Made by a program: the position numbers and the translations under genes
Notes under the pieces: generated by a model
Told to the model about the DNA's origin: nothing
Databases searched by the model: none
Seen by the model: only the letters and a program-made list of their open reading frames with translations
Shown: piece by piece, positions 1 through 11,690 of the stretch
Numbering within the stretch: the first letter of the stretch is position 1
How the letters are laid out: each line of letters starts with the position of its first letter
Origin: Drosophila miranda
Lineage: Eukaryota > Arthropoda > Insecta > Diptera > Drosophilidae
Assembly: GCF_003369915.1 (NCBI RefSeq)
Contig: NC_046675.1
Location: 3,782,001-3,846,000 of the forward strand
DNA length: 64,000 nt
Direction: 5' to 3'

Positions 1-2400
1 CTAAAAATCCTTTAAAATTTGTACAACTTGTATGGGTATTTGGTATGGTTTGGTATGGTTGTTTTCCCTTAGATGGTCTCTCCCGATGAGGGTCTTGAAA
101 GCTCGAACCAGTCGCCTGCGCGTTCGGAGTGCAAGTGAAGAATTCGCGGCGCACACGGGGCTTAAGTTAAGGTTCGACGTCGCTGCCGACTCGCCGGGCT
201 ACTTGGCGCTCGCGCACGCTTCTCGAAGGCGCACCAGTACCACCCTGAATCCTGCACCCCTTGCCACCCCTGCCTTCTCACCTTGCTGTTGCTCAGCAAA
301 ACACAGAACCCCTTTCCCAAGTCGTACGCAAATTAACAGCAATTGTTGTATACCCTTTTGATAAGAGAATGCAGGAGAAACTGAAGTGCAAAAAGGTTTA
401 TTTTAATTGCCATTTGGGAAGCTAAGTGAGGGAATACAAATCTTTTAAACAAGTCGAAGAAGTTTGCTTCGAATCTTTCTATCTTTTGAGAACTGAAACT
501 GGTGATGTTTGCTCCAAAGAGTATTTCAAGTAAATTAATATTTGAACTTGAAATGGTTTAAAACGAAGCTGATAAGAATATATTGCACTCATTTCGTAGC
601 CCTTTAGAAAAGCAGATTTCTTGGTTAAAATTTAATTTATTTCAAGACGCATCCCACACCATATCCGTACCCGTACTTGTTTCCCCAAAAATAGTTGCGT
701 TGCGCTGATTTCCAGGCATCCACGAAGTGTGATTCCATCCCGACAGACAACACACATGCATGCATAATTAAGAGATCCCCAGAGCAGGTGAAGGGTATTC
801 CATCCACTACATTAATGTTAGGGGGTGTGTGGGGGCCTCAGGGGGAGGAGCAAGGGTTAGTTCAGGCGCAAAATCTCTAGGCAGATTCAGAACTTGCCAG
901 CTCCATATAATTTGTATATTATACTCGTACGTACCTTTGGTCCGTATGGGTGTGACGAGGGGGGAGAATACTAGTAAGTCGGATCCAACGCACTTGTAAC
1001 TTGCTTCGTTGTTTCGTGAGCGAGTTTTTGTTAACGAAGATGGATTTTTGTACGCGGTACGACTGGGACACCAAGGGTATATTGTCAGCATAGAGGAGAT
1101 GTTTGTTCTTTATACCGAATGATATTGAATCAACAGCGTGGTTCTTTCCAATCCGCAGACGTCAATATGGTGTGTCCTGTCTCTGTATCTCTGTGTCTGA
1201 AGTCATGAATCTTCTAGGTTTTTTAGGCAACAACTTCTCCTAACGCTTTCTTTCAACACAATCACACTGCAAGGCTGGTGTAGGACTCTAAGTTTATCTA
1301 TTACGAGCATTCAGTGCTGATCAGCTAAAAATCATACCAATTGGTATATTACCACAGTCCGAATTAGGAAAAAAATCGACGTTCTAATTGGATCAATGGG
1401 TATATCTTCTTCCAACATTCTAAGGCTCCCCTTTATGTAGGTCTTGTGCTTGTTAAGTCCAAAAAATATATTCGATTAAGAGGTAACCCCTCGTTCGACT
1501 ATCCCGTAAAATATTTCCACTAGTATTGCTGTCGTTTTTTGTTTAGTTTTACCTTCGTGCAATTTTTTATTGTTGTTGGCACGACCTCGCCTCGTCCTCG
1601 GCTTGGGCCCACGAGTTCGTATGTGTGTGTATGGGTTTTGCATGTGTGTGTATTATAATAATGACGAAGACATTAGAGCCATTGCATAGCCTACTTTTTG
1701 GGGTCCGTAGAGTTTTGAACCGCCCGCTCCTCGCCCCCCCCACGCTCACCCTCACTCCCTCTTGGTGTGTGACTTCAACAGCAACAATAAAGTATAACAT
1801 TAGCACGCACCAAAAGCAACAAAAGCAACTACTAGTTAAAGCCAAATAGTTATTTTGGCCATTATTCTGCTACTCTCGCTCTGCGTCGCTCACTCAGTGA
1901 GAGTTTTTACACCCTGGAAAGGAACTTCTGGCTTTGAATGTATGCTAGGGTTTCTTTGACCTAAGGGAGTCGCTATCTGTTGCTGTTAAATTGTGTATAA
2001 ATCTTTTTGTGACTTTATACAAATGTATGTATACATACAGTGATCAGTGAATCACGTTAAAAATAATCGGCCCAGGAACAATTGGTTTCTAAATATCATT
2101 CCTCCAAAAGTCTTTAAGCCTTTAAAATGCTACTTGAGAAATACAAGGTAATTTTTTGTAGATCTCCCAAGAAAAAGAATGCATAGTGTTTCCGTTTGCT
2201 TTTCCCCATGACATCCCGATAAAAAGTGTCTCAGAATTCTCAGGGAAAATAATAGCTCCCAGATTAATAGGGCAAGTATTTCAGGTATTTCTTTATAGTC
2301 AAAATCTTAAGGCGGCTGGACTTTGAAAAATATACCAAATATTATAAGAAAAGCCACATCTTTATAAACAAAACACATTTTTTGTGTATGTACGAGTAGC
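1..2400. other. Intergenic region, no gene recognised
   Basis: No open reading frame here looks like a protein. The longest (positions 32-361) has arbitrary composition and no recognisable domain. Positions 100-300 are clearly more GC-rich than the AT-rich DNA that follows, which could reflect a first exon or promoter of a gene lying to the left, but no splice site or start decides this. From about 1900 the sequence is AT-rich and leads into the 3' flank of the MYCBPAP-like gene. Confidence 0.5.
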
Positions 2401-4533
2401 TTAAACAAACTGTGTGCTCTCGATAATGGACACTACATTCTCGGCCATGTCGCAGAGATGGGTATAGGTCAGCATGTAGAGGGCGTCCCGGTAGTACTTC
2501 TTGGAGCGCATTTTCAGTAGAACATAAAGCTGGGGATTGTCGCGGCGGAGTTTTCGCAGCAAAGGACTCAGCTCCTCTTCCGCAAAGGAATCCTCCTCCT
2601 CTTCTTCTTCTTCTTCGATGGTTTTAGCATAGAAACAGGCCAGCTCAGACTTGTAAGAGCTCTGTTCCAGGGATAAGACTAGCTCCTCCCACTCTTCTAG
2701 GCCGTTGCCAATGCTGCCTCGCACGTAAATGAATCGCGATCGATCCTGCTCGGTGCTGTGACCAAGGAACAGGATGGGGGTCTGAATGAAGTCCCCGGCG
2801 CCGCTTTTAAGGGAGGTCTTGACCTCAACGAGCTTCTTGAAGTTCTCCTCCCTCTGCTCTACCTCGGCGATGCGCAGGATTACCTTCTTGATCGTTTCCA
2901 AGCGCAGATCCCAGGCCGGTTCACGGGGCTTCTTCAAGGACTGGTACAGGGTCTTCAGTGTTTCCAGATCGTCGAACCGATCGCAGTGGTAGCCCACGTT
3001 CTGGGAATTGAAGATCTCACGCTCGTCGAAAATGCGCTCGTAGGGGCAGAGCAGCTCGTGGGGCTGGATGAGAGGCACCAGAGTGGCCTTGAGCTCTGTT
3101 AACTTTGTGGCCATCTGTGTCTTTGACTTGTTCAACACAAGGTCCATCTGCTTCTGTACCTTCTGTGTGTACTCCGGTGCAGGTAGGCACTTGCCGTGCA
3201 ACTTCAAGACGATTGTGTCCCGATAATTGCAGAAGACATTGGGGAATACCCGCAGCTCCCAGCGCTGCTTCTGCACCAGGCACCGGCGTGGCCGGAACAG
3301 GACATTCGTTTCATGAACCTCGCCCGGAAAGAGGGCAAAGTTGGTGCGCTCCAGAAAGAAGGTCTCAAGATTAGGACCCAAAAACTGCGGATTGCGTTTG
3401 TAGAACTCCACATTGGCCCACTGACAGGTTATGACCTGCCGGCCCACGTTCTCCAAGCGAAGGACCTGCTTCATCACGTTCTGGTATGGATGACACTCGA
3501 AATATATGTCATAGATCACAGAGTCCCGGCTACGTCGTTCTGGTTGAAAAAATACCTCATCATTGATTTTGAGAGCTACCGCAGGGATGTGTTCTGGGGC
3601 ATATTTTGGAATCTGTTCAACTTCTGCGTCCTGCTCCTCCTCCTGCTCCTCGTCCCCCAGCTCCTGGGTAGTGCTGCTGATGTTGTACATAGTATCAGTG
3701 GACAAGCGTTCAATATCCTTGACGCCGCCATGGTACTCGAGGTTCAGTACCTCCTGCATATTGGTGCCCACCACCTCGAGATGATCCACGTCCGGATAGT
3801 GCTGAAGCACCCGCTTGATGTCGCTGCATTTCTTCTCGATGCCCTCGTCGAGCAGCTCGGAATCAATCCACTTTCCCTTCTCATTCGGGTGGGAGTGCTT
3901 CGCATTGTACAACGGTCCCAGTATCTCCTGTTTGGTGGCCTTGGTTAGTCCAATAATCTCCACGTTGGCTTCTCCTTGTCTTTCGGCCAGCGGTAGTGTT
4001 TCGACCAACTTATTCACGTCATGGCAACGCTCCGTATCAAAGTAGCCAGGCATTTCGACGGGCCTCTTCTGGACCAGCGATGTGGGATTCATGCGCGTGG
4101 CGTAATCCATCAAGCGCTGAACAGTGCCCTTGTCCCGCTGCTCCACGGAGGTGGGCAGATTGATGAGCATTTCATGGGCACTGCGGCCGATCTTGCGCTG
4201 GATCTTCATCTGCGTCTCGGTGCGGTCATGCAGCGTATCGTACCAGAGCTTCAGGCGCGGGTCCATCTTCACGGACTCCTGAATCTCCCTTTCAACGGAG
4301 CACTCCGAGCTGGACAGGTTGGCCAGGCCCTGCTTGCTGTTGAATATATTGTTGACTATGTCCTCAACGATCTTTTTGCCATCATGCTGGCTGACCTCCC
4401 TCAGAGCATTGGTCCTCTTGTACAACTCCAAGGTCGAGGTTGAGCTGAACTCAAAATCATTCTCAGTGGATTGAGTCTTCGGCGGCTCGACGGTGGTCAA
4501 GAATGAGGCGAGAAATGATCTCTGTCGCGACAT
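2401..4533 (-). CDS. MYCBPAP-like protein (710 aa, single exon)
   Basis: An uninterrupted 710-codon frame runs from the ATG at 4533 to a TAA at 2401-2403. The middle part, roughly residues 325-450, reads like the Ig/ASH-type region of the MYCBP-associated protein family: an extended start with FFQPERRS, a central QVLRLENVGRQ strand pattern, an FPGE motif before a VLFRPRR strand, and a closing VLKLHGKCLP strand. An acidic run of eight glutamates lies near residue 640. In mammals MYCBPAP is testis-enriched and linked to the sperm axoneme; a male or ciliary role here is inferred from the family, not shown by the sequence. The gene lacks introns, and its start is the first ATG of the frame, followed by SRQRSFLASF. 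Human MYCBPAP is longer, so this is a shorter or diverged member. The coding call is firm; the family assignment is from memory of the family pattern and is less certain. Confidence 0.75.
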   Translation of the reverse strand: MSRQRSFLASFLTTVEPPKTQSTENDFEFSSTSTLELYKRTNALREVSQHDGKKIVEDIVNNIFNSKQGLANLSSSECSVEREIQESVKMDPRLKLWYDTLHDRTETQMKIQRKIGRSAHEMLINLPTSVEQRDKGTVQRLMDYATRMNPTSLVQKRPVEMPGYFDTERCHDVNKLVETLPLAERQGEANVEIIGLTKATKQEILGPLYNAKHSHPNEKGKWIDSELLDEGIEKKCSDIKRVLQHYPDVDHLEVVGTNMQEVLNLEYHGGVKDIERLSTDTMYNISSTTQELGDEEQEEEQDAEVEQIPKYAPEHIPAVALKINDEVFFQPERRSRDSVIYDIYFECHPYQNVMKQVLRLENVGRQVITCQWANVEFYKRNPQFLGPNLETFFLERTNFALFPGEVHETNVLFRPRRCLVQKQRWELRVFPNVFCNYRDTIVLKLHGKCLPAPEYTQKVQKQMDLVLNKSKTQMATKLTELKATLVPLIQPHELLCPYERIFDEREIFNSQNVGYHCDRFDDLETLKTLYQSLKKPREPAWDLRLETIKKVILRIAEVEQREENFKKLVEVKTSLKSGAGDFIQTPILFLGHSTEQDRSRFIYVRGSIGNGLEEWEELVLSLEQSSYKSELACFYAKTIEEEEEEEEDSFAEEELSPLLRKLRRDNPQLYVLLKMRSKKYYRDALYMLTYTHLCDMAENVVSIIESTQFV

Positions 4534-7500
4534 GATTTCTTTATATGTTATATATACTATGTACTTGAGTTATGTTATTGTACTTTCGTTTTTGTTAATT
4601 TTGTTAAATTTTATCGTAAGAATGTGAAAGCTATGTTTACTAGGGTATCAAAGGCTTCGAAACCCCCTTGAGGTCCCCTGTTCTTGATTATATTGTGGTG
4701 GTGCATGCACCTAATTACATTGCAACTTGCAACAAAAGTAAGCCGCAAATGAGTGGGCGCTTGTTGCTTTTTGCAACACACACAGCAAACCGAACTGCAA
4801 AGTGTGGCAGGCAACAAAAAGGTTACAGGCCACGCCCCCTAGCCCCCAAAATAAAGCCAATTTCACAAATCACCATTTGGGTGGATATCGAACAGCGCAG
4901 CGAAACGGATGTGCACCCCTTTTGGGGCAGCCCTCGAAAGGATTCCACTGTCTCTCAAGGAGGGTCTTTGTCAATAATTTACAGCAAAGCGAAAACACTT
5001 TGGAGAGCTCTGGCCTGGCCTCCAGACATGAAATATTTCCCAATTTTCCGACACAAATTCTTTTTGAGTCTATTTTTGGGTTTCCCGCCAGGTCCGATTG
5101 TAGTGGGAAAATGTCAACCTTTTCGCTTGGATTCTCTTCGGTTTGGGTTCGTTTGTGCTCCGTTCTGGTGTGGTCTGTTGTGCTCCTTATCTCGTCGCCC
5201 AATCTCCTTATAAACGATTGTTTTAATCGCAGCGACAGCAAAAACAATTTGCCCTTAACTAAACGCGCAACATCGCGGCAAATTCATTTTTTGGCACGCA
5301 CATCGCACAGGCCCGTGAGCCCCCATGGAAACCATGGAAAGAATATATTCACAAAAATCGAGGGGATATACGAGTAATTTGGATACATTTCTCACTTAGT
5401 GAAGGCACTGTGGAATGAATGATAGAAAGAGGGGCAAAAGTGCTTTCATCAAGTATCTACAAAAATTAGACATTTCCATATTTTTGCCTTAACAAGAATC
5501 TTCTGAATAGCTTTTGTATCTTTATCTTAGTGTTAGAATCTTAAAAGACAGAACTATTTCTTGATATTTCCTCTTTTTTAAGTCCCATTATGAGAATCTT
5601 TTCTGATCTTTTCCTCTGTCTTCCTCCGTTTTATGTGTCTTCCATGGGGACCCCGTTCTTTGACAATCTGTTGAAGATGGTTCCTCATTTAACTTTTAAT
5701 GTTTACTTTCACTTTTATCCTAGATTTCCCTGCCTTTGCCCCACTGTTCTGAATCTACGCAAATCCACCGAAGCCACCGCAGACTAAATCTGAAATATAC
5801 CTTTTTGCATATAATATATATTGTATAATAAATTGTAGAATATTTATGTGTACAAATAAATTTCGTTTAATTATTATTCAAAAGAGGCAGCAGTCCACGC
5901 CATTGGACCGACGGCTAGTCCTCATGCGGCAAAAGTCGTAGATTTACTTCAGATATTTTATTCTTGACATTATTGATAAATGTTTTTCTGGCACTGGCAG
6001 CAGCAAAAACAAAAGAAAAAAAACACACAGAAAAGTACCGGGAAAATTATATAGAAAACTCACGAAATCAGAGACTGCAACGAATCGGAGGAACCAACTT
6101 CTCCGGAACCAACTCCTCGATCCCCTTTGCCTGTAATTAAAGAACTAATTCCCTTTCGACAATCCGAGCGTCATGTTTTTGGTCTTAACTGATGATTAAT
6201 TGGTTGGAGCCGACTGTGGTGGGGTGGGGTTCCTTCGTCTAGGGCCGACCCCGGCGATATATAATTTTCTCACGAAATCTCATCGAGGGCTTACTCATGC
6301 CTAGAGGTCATCACAATTTTGCTGATTATACGACTAACTCTGAACGGAACCTGGGGCCAGACCGCGTCCAGAGCTCTCGAAGAAATGCCAATTTAAGTCC
6401 TTTAATTTCATATTAGGCTCCGGACTCTAATTGCACACACACTCTCACACAAGCACTCCGCCGAATGGCAGAATGGTAGGGGGTTTTCCCTACATGCAAT
6501 ATTGTTGCCGTGCGTTCCTGGACATGCACAGAGCCCCCCCGTTCCCGCCAGTGGAGGCTACCGAATGTTGCATGCAAGATGGTCAAAACTACTTGCCGCG
6601 TCGATAGCCGCAACTTGTTGTAGCCTTGTCTCCTCGCCAGCAAGAGTCGTGTGGCCTGACCAAATAACCTTTCCATGACTTTCCCAATTTATCATTCGCC
6701 GCTCGAGCTCGAGTGCCACTGCAGGAAAATGCACATGCTAAAAAGCAACTATAACGATTCCTTCAAGTTCATTTGCTAATGTACACCTTGATTTTGCATT
6801 GGCGACACTTTTGGGGGTCTTTTGCGCCTTGGACTTTGACTGCGGCTCCGACTCCGTTACGTATACGCAATGTGGGGGTCTGCTAAGGTCTGCATGTCAT
6901 GTTGCCCCCGGCGCCAAAACAGCGCAAAAAACAAGCTCCTGAAAACATAAAAGCAACTACGAAATGCTAAACCTCACGAACATATTATAATAACTCATGC
7001 GTGGTTAGGTTTAGGACGTCATTGGCCGGGTGTACCTGAGGCCCTTTCCAGGGGGAGGATTATAATTAGAACGTTTGAGTTTTTGAGGAATTCGCCAAGA
7101 GCTGTCGTCCATTAGGCAGTGGACATTATGTTGGATGAATAGTGCAGAGTGCTAAGTGATTAGAGAACTAAAATTTCGCAAGGGAATGCTAAGAATAAGG
7201 ATCATTTAACGTAATATACTCAAAGATTTCTGGATGCGGAGCTAAGGTGCTTAGATATTTTTGATCTCTTCCGAGTAAGTACCTAAGAAAATACAACGAT
7301 AACTTTCTGAATTACTTTCGTTTTATACACAAGAAGGTGTAATTTTCTAGATCTTTTCTAAAGTCTAGTACATTTTAGATATATGTATGTATGTGCAATA
7401 GGAGGATCATAATGGCCATGATGGGCTAATATTATAGCTAACATTAGTGTCTTCTTCAGGTTAGCCCTAACATATAGAAAGTTCTTTGGTCATTCCATTG

Positions 7501-9892
7501 ATTATATCATAATAGAGCCATAGACCATAACAAATAGCCAGATTCTTTCAGGTTTCTGTCAGCTCTATCAGTTTCTTCACACATTCGACCGATTTCCATT
7601 TGGCTTTCGCACAGTTTTATTGCAAAACCATACACCCACTCGACCTCTATCTGCATATACATATTGACGACCATCAAATATGGTTTATGGAGCCATTAAA
7701 AGAGCTCCCTAACAAGTCTCTCATTAGAAGAACATGAAATGCAGTAATACCTCTATTCGAAGGCACGCTGTAGAGTATAGCCAGTACCCCACTCCCACTC
7801 TCAAACCCCAAAAGACCCATATGACGATAACAATGACCTATCTAATGCCAAAAGAAGAACGAAACAGTCATTAGTCGGGGCGTCATCATCATCGGACCTT
7901 ATTCATTATTCAACTCTCGAGACAGCTGAAGGAGGAAAAGAGGAAACACTTTGGGGCACCCTGTATACCGCCGGCAAATATGCAAATTTACGCACATCAA
8001 AAAGTGAAAGTTCCAGAGGAGACCATTAAAATACCGAAAACATGGGAGCCTAGAAAGACGAAAAAAAATCAATGCAGGCCACCGAAGCATTGCGGTCAGT
8101 GGAGGAGGGATGGATGGGATCCTTTGGTGGAGGAGTGGAGGAGGCAGGTGCCGATGGGGAACCCAGCGGGTGGCAGGTTCGCTTGAGAACACGATTAAAC
8201 CGCTCTGATTATGGGTTACGGCCCGTTTCGTATGGTACTCGAAAAGCGCCAAAAAACTTCTTCTAAAAAGTTGCTCAAGTCCGTGGTCCGAGACTATTGA
8301 TGACGGGTCCTCTGCACGCAATCCATGACATCACCGAGCACGAGTGCTAGTCGGTGCTCCTTCGGTCTCCGGTTCGGTGTCGGGTTTGTTTTTCTTCTCC
8401 AAATATTGCACCTAGGCGAAGTGACCCACAATTAGTGTGAGTGCCCCACACCCCACCGCACCACACCACATATAAGGGTAGTTCTTACATCAGCCCCGGG
8501 CATCCCTTCCCTCGGCAGTAGATGGCACCCTCGCACAAGGCCTGGAGGTAGGAGTACCTACCACAGGAATTTAGCTCTATGCAACCTGCTAAATTATTCT
8601 AATAACTTCTGTTTCTGCTGTTGCGCCCATCAAGAGCACTGAACTTGTGGGGACCTCTCCTATGGCTGGGGGTTCGGAGTTCAGTGAGTGACATTCTTTA
8701 ATTGGAATTCAAATTAAAAACTTGACCGATTTAATCGCATTTCGCTCATTGTATTATTAAAATGCAATTATTTTGGCTTCGCATTCTGAGGCGAGTATTC
8801 CGGACATGCAATTTTCAATTGTTTGAAATGAAAATCCCCATGACCTTTTCGATTAGTCACTTAGGAATCTCTCTGACTTTTTCCAGAAGAACCCAATAGG
8901 ATTTTAATTTTCGCTTGAGTTTTGAAGTATACAATCATCTTAGTCTATAGGACTCTAAATTATTTATATTTAACGAAAAATTCAGAACATAAAATCATAT
9001 TTAATGGGGAATATGGTTAGAAGCAGATGCAAGCTACCTGCAATAAAGGTTTATGCATGGGAGAAACCATCTTTGTTCCATTTAATTGATAGTTTGAAGG
9101 AATCATCCAAGTTCGGAAGGTTCCACAGCTTGAAAGTATCGCTTCGATTCTGTCTTTCCCATAAATAAGCCACTTGAAAGCCACAAGCCGAAGTGGCTTG
9201 GCAAGTTTTACACTCCAGTAAGAAACAAATAAACCAAAATAAATGTTTTGAAAAGATAACATCAGCAAATAGTGCCAAAATATATTCCTAGTGGTTACAC
9301 CACCTCATACCCCATACCACCAACTAAGCCATAAGCCCCTACAAAATGTTTCGCGTTTTATCGCGCGGCACGTGTCCTGAATTTACACGAAATGAGTGGC
9401 TTCCGTTCTCATGAATGAAAAATTACTTACCAAAGTATCAAACAATAAGGCCAAGCCTGGGGCTTGGGATTCATGGATTTTCAATTTTCGCACTTAAGAG
9501 GTAGGGCTAAAACCCGCAGAGCATGTACTAGCCTAATCTATGACTAATTATCAGAGGAACGGGAACGTGAACGTAAACGTAACCGAAAGTCAATGTACCA
9601 CAAAAAGGAGGTTAATTCTATGCAATTTCGGATGGGGGCACCCTGTCTTGGCTCCGTGATTACTTTCCTGTTGGCAGCAGACGTATTAATTACAAAGCGG
9701 AGTACATTAGGTCGTCAACCACTCTCGCTCTACGCTTTTCTGCATAATGCTAATCGCTGGACATAAATGGATCGATCCCATGCACGTGGAGCAAATAGGG
9801 CATATTAGGTTTTTGTATATTGTATGCGTGTAGGTAGGGATAACATTTGACAGAGTACAGAGACTTTAACTTGGATCGTGGCAGACGGCTCC
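4534..9892. other. Intergenic region between MYCBPAP-like gene and Sec13
   Basis: About 5.4 kb without a supported gene. Three overlapping frames of 125-191 codons between 4668 and 5377, on both strands, have no domain and look like chance. The sequence mixes AT-rich stretches (5400-6000, 7100-7700, 8700-9300) with moderately GC-rich patches at 4800-5200 and 8050-8550. The patch at 8300-8400 could be a promoter or untranslated exon, but no motif settles this. I see no tRNA-like fold, transposon end or tandem array. Confidence 0.5.
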
Positions 9893-11053
9893 TTAGTTGG
9901 AGAGCTGGGAATTGGACAAGTTTGAATTGGATAGATTGGAGCTGTGCTCCGAGTCGGAAAGAGCGGCAGTCGCCTGCTGTTGTTGTCCCGGTTGCTGTTG
10001 CTGTTGCTGCTGTGAGAGGTGTGGATGATGGGGCTGCTGTTTTGCTTGAATGGAGGTGCCCGACTCGTAGTTGATGCGGATCCACTGACCCTCGCTGTTC
10101 TCCTTCCAGAGAGTGACGTTGTTATCGCCGCCAGTGACGGCCAGTATGTTGCCGGTGGTCGACCAGGAGATGCTCCAAACGGCATCGTCGAATGTGTGCA
10201 GGACACTGGATGTCCACTCAGTCAGATTAGCATTGCTGCTCCAGATGATAACGTGACGGTCCTGCGAGGCCGTGGCTATCTGCGATCGTGGCAGACCAAT
10301 CGATGGCGCCCAGGCCACATCACGTACCCAGTCGGAGTGGGCCTCCAGACGCTCCTCCTCCACCCAGCGATCATTGTCCTCACGCCAGATCTTCACGAGA
10401 TTGTCGCAGCCACCGCTCACGAGACGCTTGATGGCCGTATTGCGCGAGTTGGCGCGCTGATCGAATGCCGGATCTGGGCCCTGGGCCGGGCACCACGAAA
10501 TGGCATTCACTCCAATGGTGTGAGCATTTGGTATTTTCTTGGCATCCCAAGTCCCGTACTCCGTGTTGCAGGTGAGCACCGAAATAGAGCCATCGGAGCT
10601 GGCGCAGGCCAGCACCAGACCGTACTCAAATGGGGCAAAATCCACAGAGTTCACCGAGGAGTCATGGTTGCTGTACTCGTAGCTGAAATGTGGCAAACGA
10701 TGGCGGCAGCCATTAGAAGATAACGTCATGCCTATGTGCAACTGTGTGCGTTGCGTTTTCACTTACAGCTTGGTCCAGTCCTTGGGCGTTGTCGATTTCC
10801 ACACAATCACCTTGCGGTCGTACGAGCAAGAGGCCAGGATGTTGCCAAACTTGGGATGCGCCCATGCCACCTGCCACACGGGCCCCTGGTGGCCTTTGAG
10901 TTCGGCAAGAGCCTTGTTGTTTTTGCGAGAGTGGAAAATGCGGACGCTGCCGTCGGACGAACAGGTTGCCAACAGCAGGCCGTAGAAGTCCAGAGCGGCG
11001 TGGTGGACCATGTCCTCGTGCTCTGTGTCGATTTCCTGCAGCAGGCTCACCAT
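9893..11053 (-). CDS. Sec13: Sec13, WD40 subunit of COPII coat, nuclear pore and GATOR2
   Basis: Two coding exons: 11053-10767 and 10682-9893, joined by an 84-bp intron with a GTAAGT donor and a TTTCAG acceptor; the junction restores frame (KL-YEYS) and gives 358 aa. The start [19 protein letters not shown] and the six WD-like blades match Sec13, for example [39 protein letters not shown] and [11 protein letters not shown]. Sec13 forms a beta-propeller completed by a blade from Sec31 in the COPII cage, or from Nup145C/Nup96 in the Y-complex of the nuclear pore, and is also part of GATOR2, which acts on TORC1. The last 45 or so residues are not propeller: a glutamine-rich stretch near residues 315-335 and short SNLSN-type repeats up to the TAA at 9893-9895. 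Length fits the fly orthologue. Confidence 0.95.
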
Positions 11054-11240
11054 TTCGACTGAGTTATATTCAATTTAATTCAAATTAAAAACAAAAAGTC
11101 GTATTTTTCCGGTTCTTGACGTGGAATTTGTTGGGTCGTTCAGTGTTGAAAAAAAAACAAGTGTTGTAAAACCATCCAAAAGAGCTGCGTTTTGCTCATG
11201 AGTGAACGAACTGAATAAGTTCACCTTAACCCACTTAACC
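11054..11240. other. Sec13 5' flank
   Basis: Upstream sequence of Sec13, which is read leftwards. It holds an AT-rich leader directly before the ATG and an oligo-A run at 11150-11158. No TATA box or clear Ohler motif is visible. The flank ends where the duplicated repeat units begin. Confidence 0.4.
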
Positions 11241-11459
11241 CTAAATCAAAAAATCTCTATTTGAACAGGCTGGAAGAGGGAAGGCGCGGAATAACATACT
11301 TTTTGCCAATTCTCCTTGTAGATCTTTTCTTTCTTCTTTAAATTTTCGCTACCTGGTACCTAAATCAAAAAATCTCTATTTGAACAGGCTGGAAGAGGGA
11401 AGGCGCAAATTCTCCTTGTAGATCTTTTCTTTCTTCTCTAAATTTTCGCTACCTGGTAT
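11241..11459 (+). repeat. Tandem duplication, two units of about 119 and 100 bp
   Basis: Unit A (11241-11359) and unit B (11360-11459) are nearly identical. Both begin CTAAATCAAAAAATCTC and end with a TTTTCGCTACCTGGTA-type segment. Unit B lacks about 20 bp present in unit A after AAGGCGC, and I see one further substitution near the end. The near-identity suggests a recent duplication. The order of short blocks (CTCTATTT, CAG, TTCT..GTAGATC, TTAA) matches one end of the dispersed repeat at 21661-22110 in the same orientation, so these are probably partial copies of that family. Confidence 0.8.
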
Positions 11460-11470
11460 ACTTACCAATA

Positions 11471-11513
11471 TACAGGCCTGGGTCTCGGCCCATAACAGCC
11501 AACTAATTTTCGC
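11471..11513 (-). pseudogene. Duplicated fragment of the MADF gene 3' coding end
   Basis: TACAGGCCTG followed by GGTCTCGGCCCATA at 11471-11494 matches 11739-11762 inside the last exon of the MADF gene at 23 of 24 positions, and weaker similarity continues for about 20 bp (AACTAATTTTCGCT against CGTCATTTTCTGCT). In the gene this segment encodes the WAETQACR stretch near the C-terminus. The fragment is in the same orientation as the gene, 268 bp away, and has no open reading frame. It looks like debris from a local tandem duplication. Confidence 0.65.
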
Positions 11514-11684
11514 TAGCAATTTTCATGGGTAAAATCCCATATGAACAACTTGGAGAAATGTGGACTAGTCGACATGCCTCACTTTGTACATAGTCGCTTT
11601 TTCCACCTGCAATATAATACCGATTACATTTTGCTACCTAGCGTCCAAAGATATTAAACAAATTTTCTAATCTAATGAATATGA

Positions 11685-11690
11685 TTTATT
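11685..11690 (-). terminator. AATAAA poly(A) signal overlapping the stop codon of the MADF gene
   Basis: On the minus strand the last codons read ATA GAA TAA ATC, so the hexamer AATAAA contains the TAA stop at 11686-11688. If used, the 3' untranslated region would be only about 15-30 nt long. Confidence 0.45.

Noticed and set aside
32-361. 109-codon frame at the window start
   Set aside because: No domain and unusual composition. The GC-rich patch may be untranslated exon or promoter, but no evidence decides.
3196-3948. 250-codon plus-strand frame
   Set aside because: Antisense to the MYCBPAP-like gene, no recognisable domain.
4668-5377. Overlapping 181- and 191-codon frames, with a 125-codon frame on the other strand
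   Set aside because: Three competing frames over the same DNA, none with a domain, signal peptide or splice support. Most likely chance in a moderately GC-rich patch.
10019-10723. 234-codon plus-strand frame
   Set aside because: Antisense to Sec13 and crossing its intron; composition follows the WD40 gene.
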